Notes: generated from the sequence alone by a model not told the origin. A stretch of DNA of 60,913 bases from Lentisphaeria bacterium (GCA_017508385.1 JAFVZB010000055.1:1-60913); one strand, 5' to 3'. Positions 16,210-25,523 are shown, counted from the stretch's first letter. Made by a program: numbers and translations.

Positions 16210-19200
16210 TCAGTCGAGATATTTTATGTGGCGCAGTTTGATTTTTCCGGTGTACGGATTGCAATCGAATGTTGCACGCAGTTTGACCTGACCTGTGATA
16301 TCATCGAGATAGAGAAGTCCGGTACCGTCTGTAACTGCATCGAATGTTCCGAGAGTGGTGTTATGCGAGGAACTCAATGTTCCGTCGCTCTTGAGTTTGG
16401 ATACCTCAACTCCGCCCACATCCTGAATGGTCTGCGCCACCACGTCAACGTGGAACACGGTCACCAGCGGCGGTTCGGTTTTCAAAAACGGCATCAGCTT
16501 GGCAATCGCTTGTTCACGCAGTGAATCATTTTTCCAAATATCTTCCTTTCCGCTGAACATTTGGTCAAACGCATTGACAATCACAGAGCGGCTCTCGATT
16601 TTTGCAGGCAAGTTGCCATACACGCCTTCACAATCTTCCACGGTAATCAAACCGGTTCCGGGGTCTCCATCAGGATAATCGTGTTTTTCCAAACTTTCTG
16701 CAACAGTTTCAAAGAGTTTACGATCATCTCCGCTTCCGGTATAATCATATCCGCAGGAGGTCGTTTTGAGCATATTGATATCTATCATTCCCCAATTGAC
16801 GGCATATCTTGTCAACTTGACTGTATCGAGGATCGCCGCATCTCCGTCTGCGTAGTTTATTCCGGCAAAAGATGTGGGATTATTCAAATAACCATACATT
16901 TGAGCCGGAGTCAGAGCTGTTGACTGCAAGTTTATTGTCTCCCATGCTGCTCCACGGTGAATGAGTCCGAGTTCCCACATGCTCTTCATTGCTCCGTCAC
17001 GGATAAAGGCAGTTGAAAGCGATGAGGAATCCGTGTAGGCAGGGTCTGTGACCGTTTCCAAGTCACAATTTCCTTTATCAATTGACTTTATCGTCTGTAC
17101 GCCTGCTTCAAAAACCACTTTTTGGGGCTCTTTGGGATTGGAGTGATTATTGACACTTCCTGAAAGATTTTCAACAGCTCCGCTATCACTGATGCTGAAA
17201 CTCATCGACAGCTCCCTGCCGCCGGAGTATTCGCCTTTACCGACTTGCATTACTGTTGGCTTGAACATCCAATCCGAGGTGGTATTTCCATTATTCGCAT
17301 CAACTCTCACATAGAGATTCTGACGGGGGTCAACAACAGACATATTGCCGATAACGACAAAATTTTCCACGCTGTCGGGTTTAAACGTCAACGACTCCGT
17401 CTGTGAAACACTCTGCTCTGTTTCGGGAAGATGGCTGAAGTCAACATCTTTTCCGTTTTTGCTTAAAACAGCACGATCTTTGAACTTTATTTTGATATTT
17501 TTTATATCGAGAGTATATTCAGAAATCGTCTGATCTGTCGGAACAGAAGATATTTCCACCGAAGTGGAAACGGCATCTTTGCTCTTGCTTCCGGTCATAT
17601 AGCCATTAGCTGGATTTTTGAATTCCACTTCGAGTTTAACATTGGGATCGGGTGAAAAATTCACGGATGCCGTCAACGGACTGCCATCTCCGCCAAAAGA
17701 GATATTGCTGGCAATTTCAACGCCGTTTGCATCTTTGGTCTTGGTCACTTCTCCTGAAATATCAAAAGATATTGTCTCGATTGCCGTTGACAGCTTATAG
17801 CCGTCGGAATCCAAGCCTTTGTATATGCCGATTATCTCAGCAAGCAAGGTCGGAGCAACTGATATGTTGAAACTCCTGCCGCTTGCTGTTACGTTGATTT
17901 TAGAAACCAATCCGAGCTCGTTGATGTAATAAGTTTTTTCGTTTCCGGTATATGTCGGTCCGATATTCCACCAATCGTCGGAGTCACTCGTTGGTTTATC
18001 AGCATCATTGCCGACATTCTCTGTTTTGTCGTAATAATCAATGAAGTTGGCGGCGATCTGTTTTCTGCGAGCCTCTACACTGGGGAACGAGCCGGGATCA
18101 TCAGCGATCATGCCCAGGAAAAAGAGATTGTTTCCCTTGGGTGTATCTTCGTCACCACTGTACCACTTATACCAGCTTCTCTTCAAAAAACTGTCGGCGG
18201 TTGAGGTGGTCAATTTCTCGTCGATGAGGGCATCAAAAGAGAACGGTACTATTTTCTCTTTATTAAACTTTATCAAACTGCTGACCTTTTCATCGTCTTT
18301 ATCATCACCGTCACTGAAACGAAGTTCCTCGGCGATGTTGTAGCGATGATAGTAATATGGAACGCCATCCTCTTTTTCAACTTTGAAAATTTCAAGATCG
18401 GGAGGAGTTGCTCCGTCACTGAAGAAGCGTTGTGTCCAATCATACGATTGATCGGTCACAGCGTTGCCGTTGAAGAATGACTTATTGGTACTGTTAGTCG
18501 CAAAGACAGGTAATGAGGTTTCAATGTTGTAAAAATTAAACAAAGGCTGCTCTTTATCCGGTTCCACAAACTTTCTGTTCAGGAAGGAAATTTCTCTCTG
18601 CCATTTTTTATCGGCTCCCGGAGTCAAAGACTGATTACCCGTCAAAAAATAGGCGAGATTTATCTGCGTTGTCGATGCCGGAGGAAGAATACGGTAGGCA
18701 AATCTGCCGATTATCGCCTTATCGGCAGCTCCATCGTTTTTATCATAGACATAGATCCACCTGGGAGTGTGACGGTCATAATAATCCTTGTAATTTTTAT
18801 GAGCAGCATTGTTTTCAGCATCAAACTTTGTTACAAACGGAGTCTTGAACGGCAATAAATCACTGAGCATATCAACGTCGATGTTTGTTGCCATACCGTC
18901 TCCGGTTTTATATGCATCTGCAATATCCTGACTCACAATGGGAGAAAAGTCTGTCATGAACTTGTTGCTCACTTTGTCTTTTTCGGTCACAGGGCATTTT
19001 GCGTTATCCCAGTACTGCTGATCGACATAGTACATAATCGACGTTGAGACATGGCGCAACGCAGACTGGGCAATTGCTTTCGTCGCACTGCGGTTGCTGT
19101 TGTTTGAGGCGATTTTCTGGCTCTGGATAGACTCCATGCTGAATGACACGCCGAGCATTATCATCAGTGAAAGCAATCCGATTGCAAACAATAAAGCCAC

Positions 19201-19248
19201 ACCGCTTTCTTTTCTGCGGTTATATATTTTACGATTACGGAGTTTCAT
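16210..19248 (-). CDS. Very large GspK/PilX-like pseudopilin
   Basis: This 1012-residue protein starts with a basic segment, then ESG-VALLFAIGLLSLMIMLGV, a prepilin-type cleavage site and hydrophobic helix. Position 5 of the mature protein is Phe, not the usual Glu; lack of Glu5 is characteristic of the tip pseudopilin GspK. It is the last of four pseudopilin genes, matching the H-I-J-K order of type II secretion operons. It is about three times the usual GspK length. The extra mass is largely beta-rich, polar and Thr/Ser/Asp-rich. The start at 19248 follows GAGGTG and overlaps the upstream gene by 14 bases. The function of the large extension is unknown. Confidence 0.75.
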   Translation of the reverse strand: MKLRNRKIYNRRKESGVALLFAIGLLSLMIMLGVSFSMESIQSQKIASNNSNRSATKAIAQSALRHVSTSIMYYVDQQYWDNAKCPVTEKDKVSNKFMTDFSPIVSQDIADAYKTGDGMATNIDVDMLSDLLPFKTPFVTKFDAENNAAHKNYKDYYDRHTPRWIYVYDKNDGAADKAIIGRFAYRILPPASTTQINLAYFLTGNQSLTPGADKKWQREISFLNRKFVEPDKEQPLFNFYNIETSLPVFATNSTNKSFFNGNAVTDQSYDWTQRFFSDGATPPDLEIFKVEKEDGVPYYYHRYNIAEELRFSDGDDKDDEKVSSLIKFNKEKIVPFSFDALIDEKLTTSTADSFLKRSWYKWYSGDEDTPKGNNLFFLGMIADDPGSFPSVEARRKQIAANFIDYYDKTENVGNDADKPTSDSDDWWNIGPTYTGNEKTYYINELGLVSKINVTASGRSFNISVAPTLLAEIIGIYKGLDSDGYKLSTAIETISFDISGEVTKTKDANGVEIASNISFGGDGSPLTASVNFSPDPNVKLEVEFKNPANGYMTGSKSKDAVSTSVEISSVPTDQTISEYTLDIKNIKIKFKDRAVLSKNGKDVDFSHLPETEQSVSQTESLTFKPDSVENFVVIGNMSVVDPRQNLYVRVDANNGNTTSDWMFKPTVMQVGKGEYSGGRELSMSFSISDSGAVENLSGSVNNHSNPKEPQKVVFEAGVQTIKSIDKGNCDLETVTDPAYTDSSSLSTAFIRDGAMKSMWELGLIHRGAAWETINLQSTALTPAQMYGYLNNPTSFAGINYADGDAAILDTVKLTRYAVNWGMIDINMLKTTSCGYDYTGSGDDRKLFETVAESLEKHDYPDGDPGTGLITVEDCEGVYGNLPAKIESRSVIVNAFDQMFSGKEDIWKNDSLREQAIAKLMPFLKTEPPLVTVFHVDVVAQTIQDVGGVEVSKLKSDGTLSSSHNTTLGTFDAVTDGTGLLYLDDITGQVKLRATFDCNPYTGKIKLRHIKYLD

Positions 19249-19939
19249 TTTTCACCTCATATATAGGGTCTTCCACGTCATCAAATGATATCGTTCTTGC
19301 AAACGTATATGTATGTGCATCAGAGAATGCATCCTTTTTGTCGGCAGGAAGATTCTTATAAGTATAGTAATTTTCTTTATTGTCAAACAAGACAAGTTTA
19401 ACTCCGAGAGCCGGAGTACGCTTTCCGGACGGAGAAGAAATCATATTGGTAAACTCCAATGACTTGACGTTTTTTATTATCACCTTTTCGTTTTCAGTCA
19501 GAGTTGGTTTTACGGATGATTCGCCAGCAATGTTTTTCATTTTTTGCGACGAAATACATAATGCTCCATCTTTGACATAAATTCTCACGGCATAGAAATT
19601 GCCCAATTCCTTATCAACATTGGAATTTTCAACGGCATCTGACAATGAGCGTGTTGTGCAGGTAAAAAAGGTACATTCAGTGCTGATTCCCGAGCCATCT
19701 CCTGCCCAGAAACCGATGTTTTTACCTGCGACGCTGGTGGAAAACAATTCGCTCATCAAATCCATTGCGACGCGGGCGTTTTCAAAGGCTTCGTTGCGCT
19801 CCCGCAAACTCTTCCACACCTGACGGGTGCCGGAAAAGAAATTCAGCAGCATGGTAAGCAGTATCAGAAAGACTCCCATCGAAACCATTATTTCAACGAG
19901 AGTAAATTTGTGCTTTTTAACAACTCTATTTATAAACAT
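19235..19939 (-). CDS. GspJ/PilW-like minor pseudopilin
   Basis: This 234-residue protein has a short basic leader and KFTLVEIMVSMGVFLILLTM, a class III prepilin signal with Glu5. The segment VWKSLRERNEAFENARVAMD after the helix resembles the GspJ/PilW coiled region. GspJ joins GspI and GspK at the tip of the type II secretion pseudopilus, anchored in the inner membrane before assembly. The ATG at 19939 is preceded by GGAGAGAAT. It overlaps the giant K-like gene downstream. A type IV pilus minor pilin is an alternative role. Confidence 0.75.
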   Translation of the reverse strand: MFINRVVKKHKFTLVEIMVSMGVFLILLTMLLNFFSGTRQVWKSLRERNEAFENARVAMDLMSELFSTSVAGKNIGFWAGDGSGISTECTFFTCTTRSLSDAVENSNVDKELGNFYAVRIYVKDGALCISSQKMKNIAGESSVKPTLTENEKVIIKNVKSLEFTNMISSPSGKRTPALGVKLVLFDNKENYYTYKNLPADKKDAFSDAHTYTFARTISFDDVEDPIYEVKNETP

Positions 19940-19962
19940 ATTCTCTCCGAAAGTTACGTTGT

Positions 19963-20613
19963 CTATTGCTGATTTCCGTCAGGCACTTTCAAAACGGGAT
20001 TGGGATTCATGACATCCATGACGAATATTTTTTTCTCACGGTCGTCATATTTCTTTTGTACCGGCCAACTTAATTCAAGATAAACCCTCACTCCATAATT
20101 GTAAGGAATGGATATTGCCTCACCTGCACCTCCTGAATTGGAACCGATAGTGTTCGCAACCGGAACTTTTGCTTTCCAAACCGCACCTGCTATCTCGCAA
20201 TCAGGAACAAAATCCCCGTCAACTTTCCTTGTTTGTGCATACAGGAATTTTGACGGTATGGTTGTGGCAGTTTTCGGGTCAAAATTCGCAACTGTTTCCC
20301 CGTCAATGGGATATATGCTGCTTGCCGGAGTGATCTTTGATATATCAAAACTCATCGGTTTTTCATAGGATTCACTCTTTGTCGCTGTAATTATATTGAA
20401 CTCATCACTTGTTCCCTGCGCATAGTTTTCAACGATGACTGCACGATACAATCCGAGGATATACTCTGCCGCATCGGCGATGTTGTTTTCGTTTATCGCT
20501 GCTTTTTTGGCATTGACTCCGACCGAAAACAAGCCGAGAATTCCGGATATACCGAGCGCAATCACCACCATGGCAAGAGCGATCTCGACCATATTGAAGT
20601 TAAATTTTTTCAT
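19963..20613 (-). CDS. GspI/PilV-like minor pseudopilin
   Basis: This 216-residue protein starts MKKFNFNMVEIALAMVVIAL, a class III prepilin signal with Glu5 and a hydrophobic helix, followed by GISGILGLFSVGVNAKKAA as in GspI/PilV proteins. The C-terminal domain is beta-rich. GGAGGTGAATA gives a strong ribosome site for the ATG at 20613, whose first base is the last base of the upstream stop codon, so translation is coupled. It belongs to the same four-gene operon. Confidence 0.75.
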   Translation of the reverse strand: MKKFNFNMVEIALAMVVIALGISGILGLFSVGVNAKKAAINENNIADAAEYILGLYRAVIVENYAQGTSDEFNIITATKSESYEKPMSFDISKITPASSIYPIDGETVANFDPKTATTIPSKFLYAQTRKVDGDFVPDCEIAGAVWKAKVPVANTIGSNSGGAGEAISIPYNYGVRVYLELSWPVQKKYDDREKKIFVMDVMNPNPVLKVPDGNQQ

Positions 20614-21305
20614 TATTCACCTCCGTTCTGAGGTTCTTCATCCTCTTCTGAACAGTATTCCACCCTGCCGGTGAACTGGTTGAGATAAAGGAAACTGAAA
20701 TCACTCGTGTTGGCGATTTTCAGAGAGCCCGTATCCGCTGAGGCAATGCAAATATACATATCCTCATTGACGCACTCTCCGGTCGGTTTGAAAATCACCG
20801 CCTTGCATTTATCCGGAAAATCTGTAACCGTCGCTGTTACTGAAGTCATTTTGGTAAAATTGTTTTCATCTGCAGCAGTAAGTGTCAATTTGGCATCTTT
20901 GATCGCTGTATATGCTTCGGTCTTGCTGCTGTTATCCGACACCATCAGTGCTCCGTCAGGAACATTTGAGTATGCTTCAGATATCCATTTTGTGAACTTG
21001 TAGGTAGTCGAACCGGCAGGTTCCTGCACAACTTCGGCGAGACGGTAGCCTCCGAAATTGTACTTTTTGACATCAGCTTTGTCCGAGGCAAGCGGGAAAA
21101 CCACTGCCACGTAACAGTTGCGGCTCACTGCCGTTGACTGCCCCTGCTCGAGCGCAGTTTTGATATTGGATGCCATCACATCCACTTTGTTATTCCCCGC
21201 CATGCGGCTGAAAGCGGGCATTGCAAGGCTCACCATGAGCACCATCAATCCCATCACCACCAACAGCTCGATGAGCGTGAAACGGTTGTTTATTTTTTTA
21301 TTCAT
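20613..21305 (-). CDS. GspH/FimT-like pseudopilin
   Basis: This 230-residue protein begins with a ten-residue leader then [20 protein letters not shown], a prepilin signal with Glu5. MPAFSRMAGNNKVDVMASNI with a following ALEQGQSTAVSRN matches the GspH/FimT helix, after which a beta-sandwich domain is expected. It heads the H-I-J-K operon behind the promoter at 21342-21370. No secretion ATPase, platform or secretin gene lies in this window, so the assembly machinery must be encoded elsewhere. Confidence 0.75.
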   Translation of the reverse strand: MNKKINNRFTLIELLVVMGLMVLMVSLAMPAFSRMAGNNKVDVMASNIKTALEQGQSTAVSRNCYVAVVFPLASDKADVKKYNFGGYRLAEVVQEPAGSTTYKFTKWISEAYSNVPDGALMVSDNSSKTEAYTAIKDAKLTLTAADENNFTKMTSVTATVTDFPDKCKAVIFKPTGECVNEDMYICIASADTGSLKIANTSDFSFLYLNQFTGRVEYCSEEDEEPQNGGE

Positions 21306-21341
21306 AATTGATTTTCTCCTGAAACCACAGTTTTCTGCTGT

Positions 21342-21370
21342 ATTATACAGCTTGATTTACACTTTTTCAA
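21342..21370 (-). promoter_or_regulatory. Predicted promoter of the pseudopilin operon
   Basis: On the minus strand TTGAAA (21365-21370) and TATAAT (21342-21347) are 17 bases apart. This is the closest match to the textbook consensus in the window. Confidence 0.65.
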
Positions 21371-21456
21371 GCTGCTATCGTACTATATATATAAAAAAAA
21401 TGAAAACTTTTTGCATTTTCATCCAAAACAATAAAATTTTCACCCTTTTTCAATAC

Positions 21457-21487
21457 AAAAAAGCCGCTCCTCAAAAAGAGGAACGGC
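21457..21487 (-). terminator. Intrinsic terminator after the secreted-protein gene
   Basis: On the minus strand GCCGTTCCTC and GAGGAGCGGC pair around TTTTT with one G-T wobble, then a six-base T-run follows. It ends the phosphoesterase-heptosyltransferase operon. Confidence 0.85.
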
Positions 21488-21518
21488 AAACGTAAAAATC
21501 AGCGGACAGCAATCAAAA

Positions 21519-22475
21519 TCAGTCTTCACTGTCTGTGAGGCTTATATCTTTGTTGAGATCGACCAAGCCCTCTGCGGCTTGAGGCTGGGAACCGTCAAGT
21601 TTCGATGCCGGAGTACCACGGTATTCAACGTAATCAACTCCGCGCTTTGCGGCAACTCCACCGATGCGGCGGACAATTCCGGTCTTGGGGTCACGGTAGA
21701 GGGTCGGAATGGTATCCGAGGTGCGCCAATAGCTGTTGGCAATATTCATTCCGTCGATGCTGAACGAGAGGTAATGGAAAACCTTTGAACTCATCGGCAT
21801 AAGAAGATGTATCCTGCCGAGCATATCTATCTCTACCCGGAAACGTTCTGAGCTGATCTCTCTGCCGACACGGGAAACTCCGTAAACCATATCGTCATCC
21901 TCGACGAAGAGATAGTAGTGTTTGTAGGGTGATTCGGTCAACACCCGGATACTGTATTTGCGCTCTTTCGCCACCTGGAGAGCTTTTTTACCTTCGAGGT
22001 CGGGAACTCCTGTTTTGGCACTCCAAACCTCGATTCCGCTGTCGATTTGGAAAGTCGCCTCCTGGACGCATTTGAGCTCACGGGGCAGCAGATTGTGGGC
22101 GACACAAACGTTTATGGAATACATTCCGGGAGTGTCGAGCTCGTAATACTCGTTCACCGGAAGCACCAGATTGCGCTGTTCACCCGGCTTGAGCATCAAT
22201 CCGGTGGTGTTTATTTCCTTGCCCGGACGTTTTGCGATGGTGCGTCCTCTGGAATCACGGATAAGAAAGTAGATAAATCCCTGCAATCTGGGGTCCTGAC
22301 CGAAAGGAAGCACCCTGCCGGTATTGTTGCGCAAAGTCACACAGGCGTACACCGGCTCATACTGCATATAAACTTTGCGGTTGGTGACGATACGAAGTCC
22401 GATCTGGCTGTAAGCCGGGCACACACAGAGAGCTGCAAGGAGCAGCAACAACAACTTCAAACTGCGTTTTCTCAT
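21519..22475 (-). CDS. Secreted protein of unknown function
   Basis: This 318-residue protein has a clear signal peptide: basic MRKRS, a leucine-rich core (LKLLLLLLAALCV) and a site near AYS-Q. The mature part begins IGLRIVTNRKVYMQYEPVYA and reads like a beta-sandwich (VTLRNNTGRVLPF, LKPGEQRNLVLPVNEYYELD, TPGMYSINVCV), similar in style to intracellular-protease-inhibitor or bacterial Ig-like folds. I do not recognise the family. The ATG at 22475 follows GGAG and overlaps the heptosyltransferase stop as ATGA. The last 40 residues are polar. Co-transcription with the envelope glycosyltransferase hints at a cell-surface role. Confidence 0.75.
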   Translation of the reverse strand: MRKRSLKLLLLLLAALCVCPAYSQIGLRIVTNRKVYMQYEPVYACVTLRNNTGRVLPFGQDPRLQGFIYFLIRDSRGRTIAKRPGKEINTTGLMLKPGEQRNLVLPVNEYYELDTPGMYSINVCVAHNLLPRELKCVQEATFQIDSGIEVWSAKTGVPDLEGKKALQVAKERKYSIRVLTESPYKHYYLFVEDDDMVYGVSRVGREISSERFRVEIDMLGRIHLLMPMSSKVFHYLSFSIDGMNIANSYWRTSDTIPTLYRDPKTGIVRRIGGVAAKRGVDYVEYRGTPASKLDGSQPQAAEGLVDLNKDISLTDSED

Positions 22476-23512
22476 AATGACAACTCCATATTCAATATAT
22501 CTTTGATGACTTGATGCACATCTATTTTGTGGCAGTATATCTCTGAATGCGGACACTCACGCTTCAGGCAGCCGCGACACCCGGTATCGACTCCGTAAAT
22601 CTTTGCCCGGGAGTTCCACGGACCTGTTTTTTCCGGAACTGTCGAACCGAAAAAACAGAATATTTTTTTGTTCATCACCGATGCTATATGCAGAGGTCCG
22701 GAGTCATTGCAGACCACGGCATCGGCACGGCGTATCAGTTCCAAAAGCTCACTCATTCCGGTTTTTCCGGCGCAGGATATTATATTTGTATCATTGCCGC
22801 ACGCTTCGGAAATATCACGGCAGAGCGGCTCTTCATCCGGACTTCCGGCAAGCACCACTTTGCGGTTTTCAGCAACCAGCGCTGCGGCTATTTGAGCAAA
22901 AAGTTCCACGGGGAAACGCTTGCTGTTCCACCGTGCTCCGGGAAGAAGAACGGTGTAGCGTTCGGGAATTCCGGCAGGCAGCTCCACACTTCCCGGGGGT
23001 ATATCACACTCAGGAACCCGGTAAGCGGTATTGAATATACCATTCACCAGCTCCACATTCTTTTCAACAGCGTGTACTGCCGAACATTTGATTTTACGGC
23101 GGTAGAAAAGTGCGGATATACGCTCCCGGGGGGAGGCAAAACCGCAGACTCCGAGCTTTGCTCCGGCAAGGAAAGAGAAAAACGCACTGCGGAAAAGTCC
23201 CTGAAAGTCGATGACCAGGTCGTAATTTCCACGGCGCAACTCGCGGCGCAGCTGCATACTCCCGCCGATAAAACTGCCGATTTTGCCAAGCTTTTCACGC
23301 TCGAACAGAACTTTTTTACTGATTTTGACCGGGGAATAATCAAGCAATCCGGCAAACTTGGGATTGACCAGAAAATCAATTTCGGCATCAGGCAGGATAC
23401 GGCGAAGTATTTCCAATGCCGGAAACACATGGATGATATCGCCGAGACTGCTGGGTTTCACCACCAGCACCCGACGGATATCAGCTTTTTTGATCTCCCC
23501 GGACTCCTTCAT
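22472..23512 (-). CDS. Glycosyltransferase family 9 (heptosyltransferase-like)
   Basis: This 346-residue protein has the family 9 layout: VLVVKPSSLGDIIHVFPALE at the N-terminus, a long acceptor domain (YDLVIDFQGLFRSA) and the donor-binding C-terminal half (LLPGARWNSKRFP, VVCNDSGPLHIASVMNKKIF, FFGSTVPEKTGPW). Such enzymes add ADP-heptose to lipopolysaccharide inner core at the inner-membrane face. Acceptor specificity cannot be read. A C-terminal cysteine cluster (GCRGCLKRECPHSEIYC) is also seen in other family members. It is nine bases downstream of the phosphoesterase gene. The ribosome site at 23512 is weak. Confidence 0.88.
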   Translation of the reverse strand: MKESGEIKKADIRRVLVVKPSSLGDIIHVFPALEILRRILPDAEIDFLVNPKFAGLLDYSPVKISKKVLFEREKLGKIGSFIGGSMQLRRELRRGNYDLVIDFQGLFRSAFFSFLAGAKLGVCGFASPRERISALFYRRKIKCSAVHAVEKNVELVNGIFNTAYRVPECDIPPGSVELPAGIPERYTVLLPGARWNSKRFPVELFAQIAAALVAENRKVVLAGSPDEEPLCRDISEACGNDTNIISCAGKTGMSELLELIRRADAVVCNDSGPLHIASVMNKKIFCFFGSTVPEKTGPWNSRAKIYGVDTGCRGCLKRECPHSEIYCHKIDVHQVIKDILNMELSL

Positions 23513-23521
23513 GCCGCACTT

Positions 23522-24331
23522 TCATTTTCCGGTTGCGAGACGGGTCGCAAGCCGTTCAGGGAGTCCGGCATCCAGATTGCGCTGCTGCATTGCTGCGATG
23601 TCGTATGGAAGCCGGTATCTGGTCACTGTATGAGCCGCAGTATCAATAACGGCAAAACTTGCACGGGGGTCGCCGTTGCGGGGCTGACCGATACTGCCGA
23701 TATTAAAGAGATATTTGTGTCCGGGCAGGTACTCCACGGTGAGAGCGTCTGCGATGGAAAAATCTTCATCCGCATCAGGACGGTTGACATTGTTGTTCCA
23801 TTTGGCAATCATCTCGACCACTCTGCCGTTGGTCGCAACAGGACCTCTGCAGAACGCCACGGGAACATGGCTGTGTCCGCAGAAGCAGAGCTGAGTGAAC
23901 TGATAGGCAAAATTATCGAGCGCATGGTGGGCATCGAAGATGTATCCCCAGTTTTCCGGAGTGTCGAGCGTGGCGTGAACCAGAGTCATTCCGGGAAGCT
24001 GAGCTCGGTACGGAGCGTTGGCGACCCAGTTGATATCCTCTTCGCTCAACTGAGTGCGTGTCCACTGGATAGCCGCTCTTGCCACGGGGTTGAAGCCTGA
24101 TTCATTGAGCTGCCCGTAGTTTTTCAGATAATCGTCGTGATTGCCTCTGACCATGGCGACAAAATTGAGCTCCTTCGCAGCCTGCACACAGGCTGCAGGG
24201 TCGGCGTTGTAACCGATGATATCACCGAGTGAAACATACTTTTCCACTCCGATAGAGTGACACTTATCCAAAACTACGGAGAACGCCTCTCCGTTGGCAT
24301 GAATATCGCTGAGTACAGCTATCTTCGACAT
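23522..24331 (-). CDS. Metallophosphoesterase (calcineurin-like, YfcE/MJ0936-type)
   Basis: This 269-residue cytoplasmic enzyme carries the dinuclear-metal motifs in order: SDIHAN, SLGDIIGYNADP, VRGNHDD, LVHATL and CGHSHVP. These place it among small calcineurin-like phosphodiesterases. The substrate is not evident. The gene starts 38 bases after the RNase P RNA on the same strand with no obvious terminator between, so read-through from the rnpB promoter is likely. The upstream GGG is a weak ribosome site. Confidence 0.88.
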   Translation of the reverse strand: MSKIAVLSDIHANGEAFSVVLDKCHSIGVEKYVSLGDIIGYNADPAACVQAAKELNFVAMVRGNHDDYLKNYGQLNESGFNPVARAAIQWTRTQLSEEDINWVANAPYRAQLPGMTLVHATLDTPENWGYIFDAHHALDNFAYQFTQLCFCGHSHVPVAFCRGPVATNGRVVEMIAKWNNNVNRPDADEDFSIADALTVEYLPGHKYLFNIGSIGQPRNGDPRASFAVIDTAAHTVTRYRLPYDIAAMQQRNLDAGLPERLATRLATGK

Positions 24332-24369
24332 AATTACCCGTTCTTATTTATCTTTTTCCATATAACAAT

Positions 24370-24734
24370 GGAGCAAACCATCTGCTGTAAGCCGGATTCT
24401 GTACCGTCAATAGACGGCGGCAATCATCTGTCTTCGCGACCAGAACCCGGGACTTGATAACGCCGCGAGCCACGGCTCGTCCCCTATTTGGTCTTGCTGC
24501 GGGAGGAGTTTACATTGCGGAGAAGCCTTACGGCATTCTGCCCGGTGGGCTCTTACCCCACCATTTCACCCTTACCCTTTTACAGGCGGTACTCTTTCTG
24601 TTGCACTTGTCTTACTGCGGTTGTATCGACCGCAACATCCCTCTTTTCAAAGGGACTCCCTGCTCTGCGCAGTCCGGACTTTCCTCAGCACTCCCCCCGA
24701 GGGTTGCCGCGATTGCCCGCAGACAGCATACTCC
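24370..24734 (-). ncRNA. rnpB: RNase P RNA (bacterial type A)
   Basis: On the minus strand the sequence contains GAGGAAAGTCCGGACTGC near its 5' end and GAATCCGGCTTAC near its 3' end, the universal core of RNase P RNA, the catalytic subunit that matures tRNA 5' ends. The P1 helix pairs GGAGTATGCTGTCTGC (ending 24734) with GCAGATGGTTTGCTCC (starting 24370), with a few wobbles, which sets the boundaries. The length of 365 bases is normal. Confidence 0.96.
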
Positions 24735-24742
24735 AAAATCCT

Positions 24743-24771
24743 AATATACAACGATTGCACTGATTATACAA
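24743..24771 (-). promoter_or_regulatory. Predicted promoter of rnpB
   Basis: On the minus strand TTGTAT (24766-24771) and TATATT (24743-24748) are 17 bases apart, about 9 bases before the RNA start. Confidence 0.6.
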
Positions 24772-24806
24772 GTGTTTTTCCGAAAAAGATAAAAGTTTTG
24801 CCCCGC

Positions 24807-24834
24807 TTGCCTTATCTGACAGATGGACTATATT
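24807..24834 (+). promoter_or_regulatory. Predicted promoter of the MBL-fold gene
   Basis: TTGCCT (24807-24812) and TATATT (24829-24834) are 16 bases apart. Transcription would start near 24841, which rules out an in-frame start at 24823. Confidence 0.55.
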
Positions 24835-24867
24835 ATAACAATGTTCAACAACAAAAAGAGCTCACTC

Positions 24868-25458
24868 ATGGTAAAAACTATTTTCAAAGGCGGTTTCGAC
24901 GACAACTTTTCCTATCTGCTCACGGCGGATGACTCTTCCTGCGCCATCATCGACCCGTGCGGCAAGTGCGCAAATGCACTCGCTCAACTTGACATTGCTC
25001 CGGAAAAGATGAAGTATATTCTCATCACCCACGGACACAGTGACCACTTCGATGCGCTTGACGAGGTAAAGAAACTCTATCCGGCAGCCGGAGTCGCAGG
25101 TTTTGCAAAAGGTGAGTTTGCAAAAGATATCCCGCTCGATGACGGCAGCACTCTTGCCTTCGGAAGCAGTTGTATCGAAACCATCTGTACTCCCGGACAC
25201 AGCCGTGACTCGGTATGTTATATCTATGCTCCCGACCGGGCGATATTTACCGGAGACACTCTTTTCATCGACTGCATCGGCTTCTGCCGTTCTCCCAAAG
25301 TCATGGCTGACAGTCTGGAAAAACTCCGTGCCCTGCCCGATGACCTGGTCGTTTACTCAGGACATGACTACGGCGCAGTTCCCTTTCGCACGCTCGGAGA
25401 GGAAAAAGTGATGAATCCGGAGTTTTCTCAAGAGTTCATAACCCGCTTGCGCAACTGA
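24868..25458 (+). CDS. MBL-fold metallo-hydrolase (glyoxalase II-like)
   Basis: This 196-residue cytoplasmic protein has the metallo-beta-lactamase fold signature THGHSDHFDAL, then CTPGHSRDS, FTGDTLF and YSGHDYG, supplying the dinuclear metal ligands. It resembles short glyoxalase II-like hydrolases, which cleave thioesters, but lacks the usual C-terminal substrate domain, so the substrate is unknown. The start at 24868 is chosen because the promoter puts the transcript start near 24841 and AAAGAG lies upstream; the starts at 24823 and 24841 were rejected. Confidence 0.88.
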   Translation: MVKTIFKGGFDDNFSYLLTADDSSCAIIDPCGKCANALAQLDIAPEKMKYILITHGHSDHFDALDEVKKLYPAAGVAGFAKGEFAKDIPLDDGSTLAFGSSCIETICTPGHSRDSVCYIYAPDRAIFTGDTLFIDCIGFCRSPKVMADSLEKLRALPDDLVVYSGHDYGAVPFRTLGEEKVMNPEFSQEFITRLRN

Positions 25459-25494
25459 TTTTCGCCTCATTTCAATAAAAAAAAGCGTATTTAC

Positions 25495-25523
25495 TGGAAA
25501 AATCCATAAATGTGTTGTATTTT
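25495..25523 (+). promoter_or_regulatory. Possible promoter of the aas operon
   Basis: TGGAAA (25495-25500) and TATTTT (25518-25523) are 17 bases apart, 55 bases before the start codon. The -35 box is poor. Confidence 0.3.

Noticed and set aside
22547..24100. 517-codon plus-strand open frame
   Set aside because: It lies across the heptosyltransferase and phosphoesterase genes, which have clear catalytic motifs on the minus strand.
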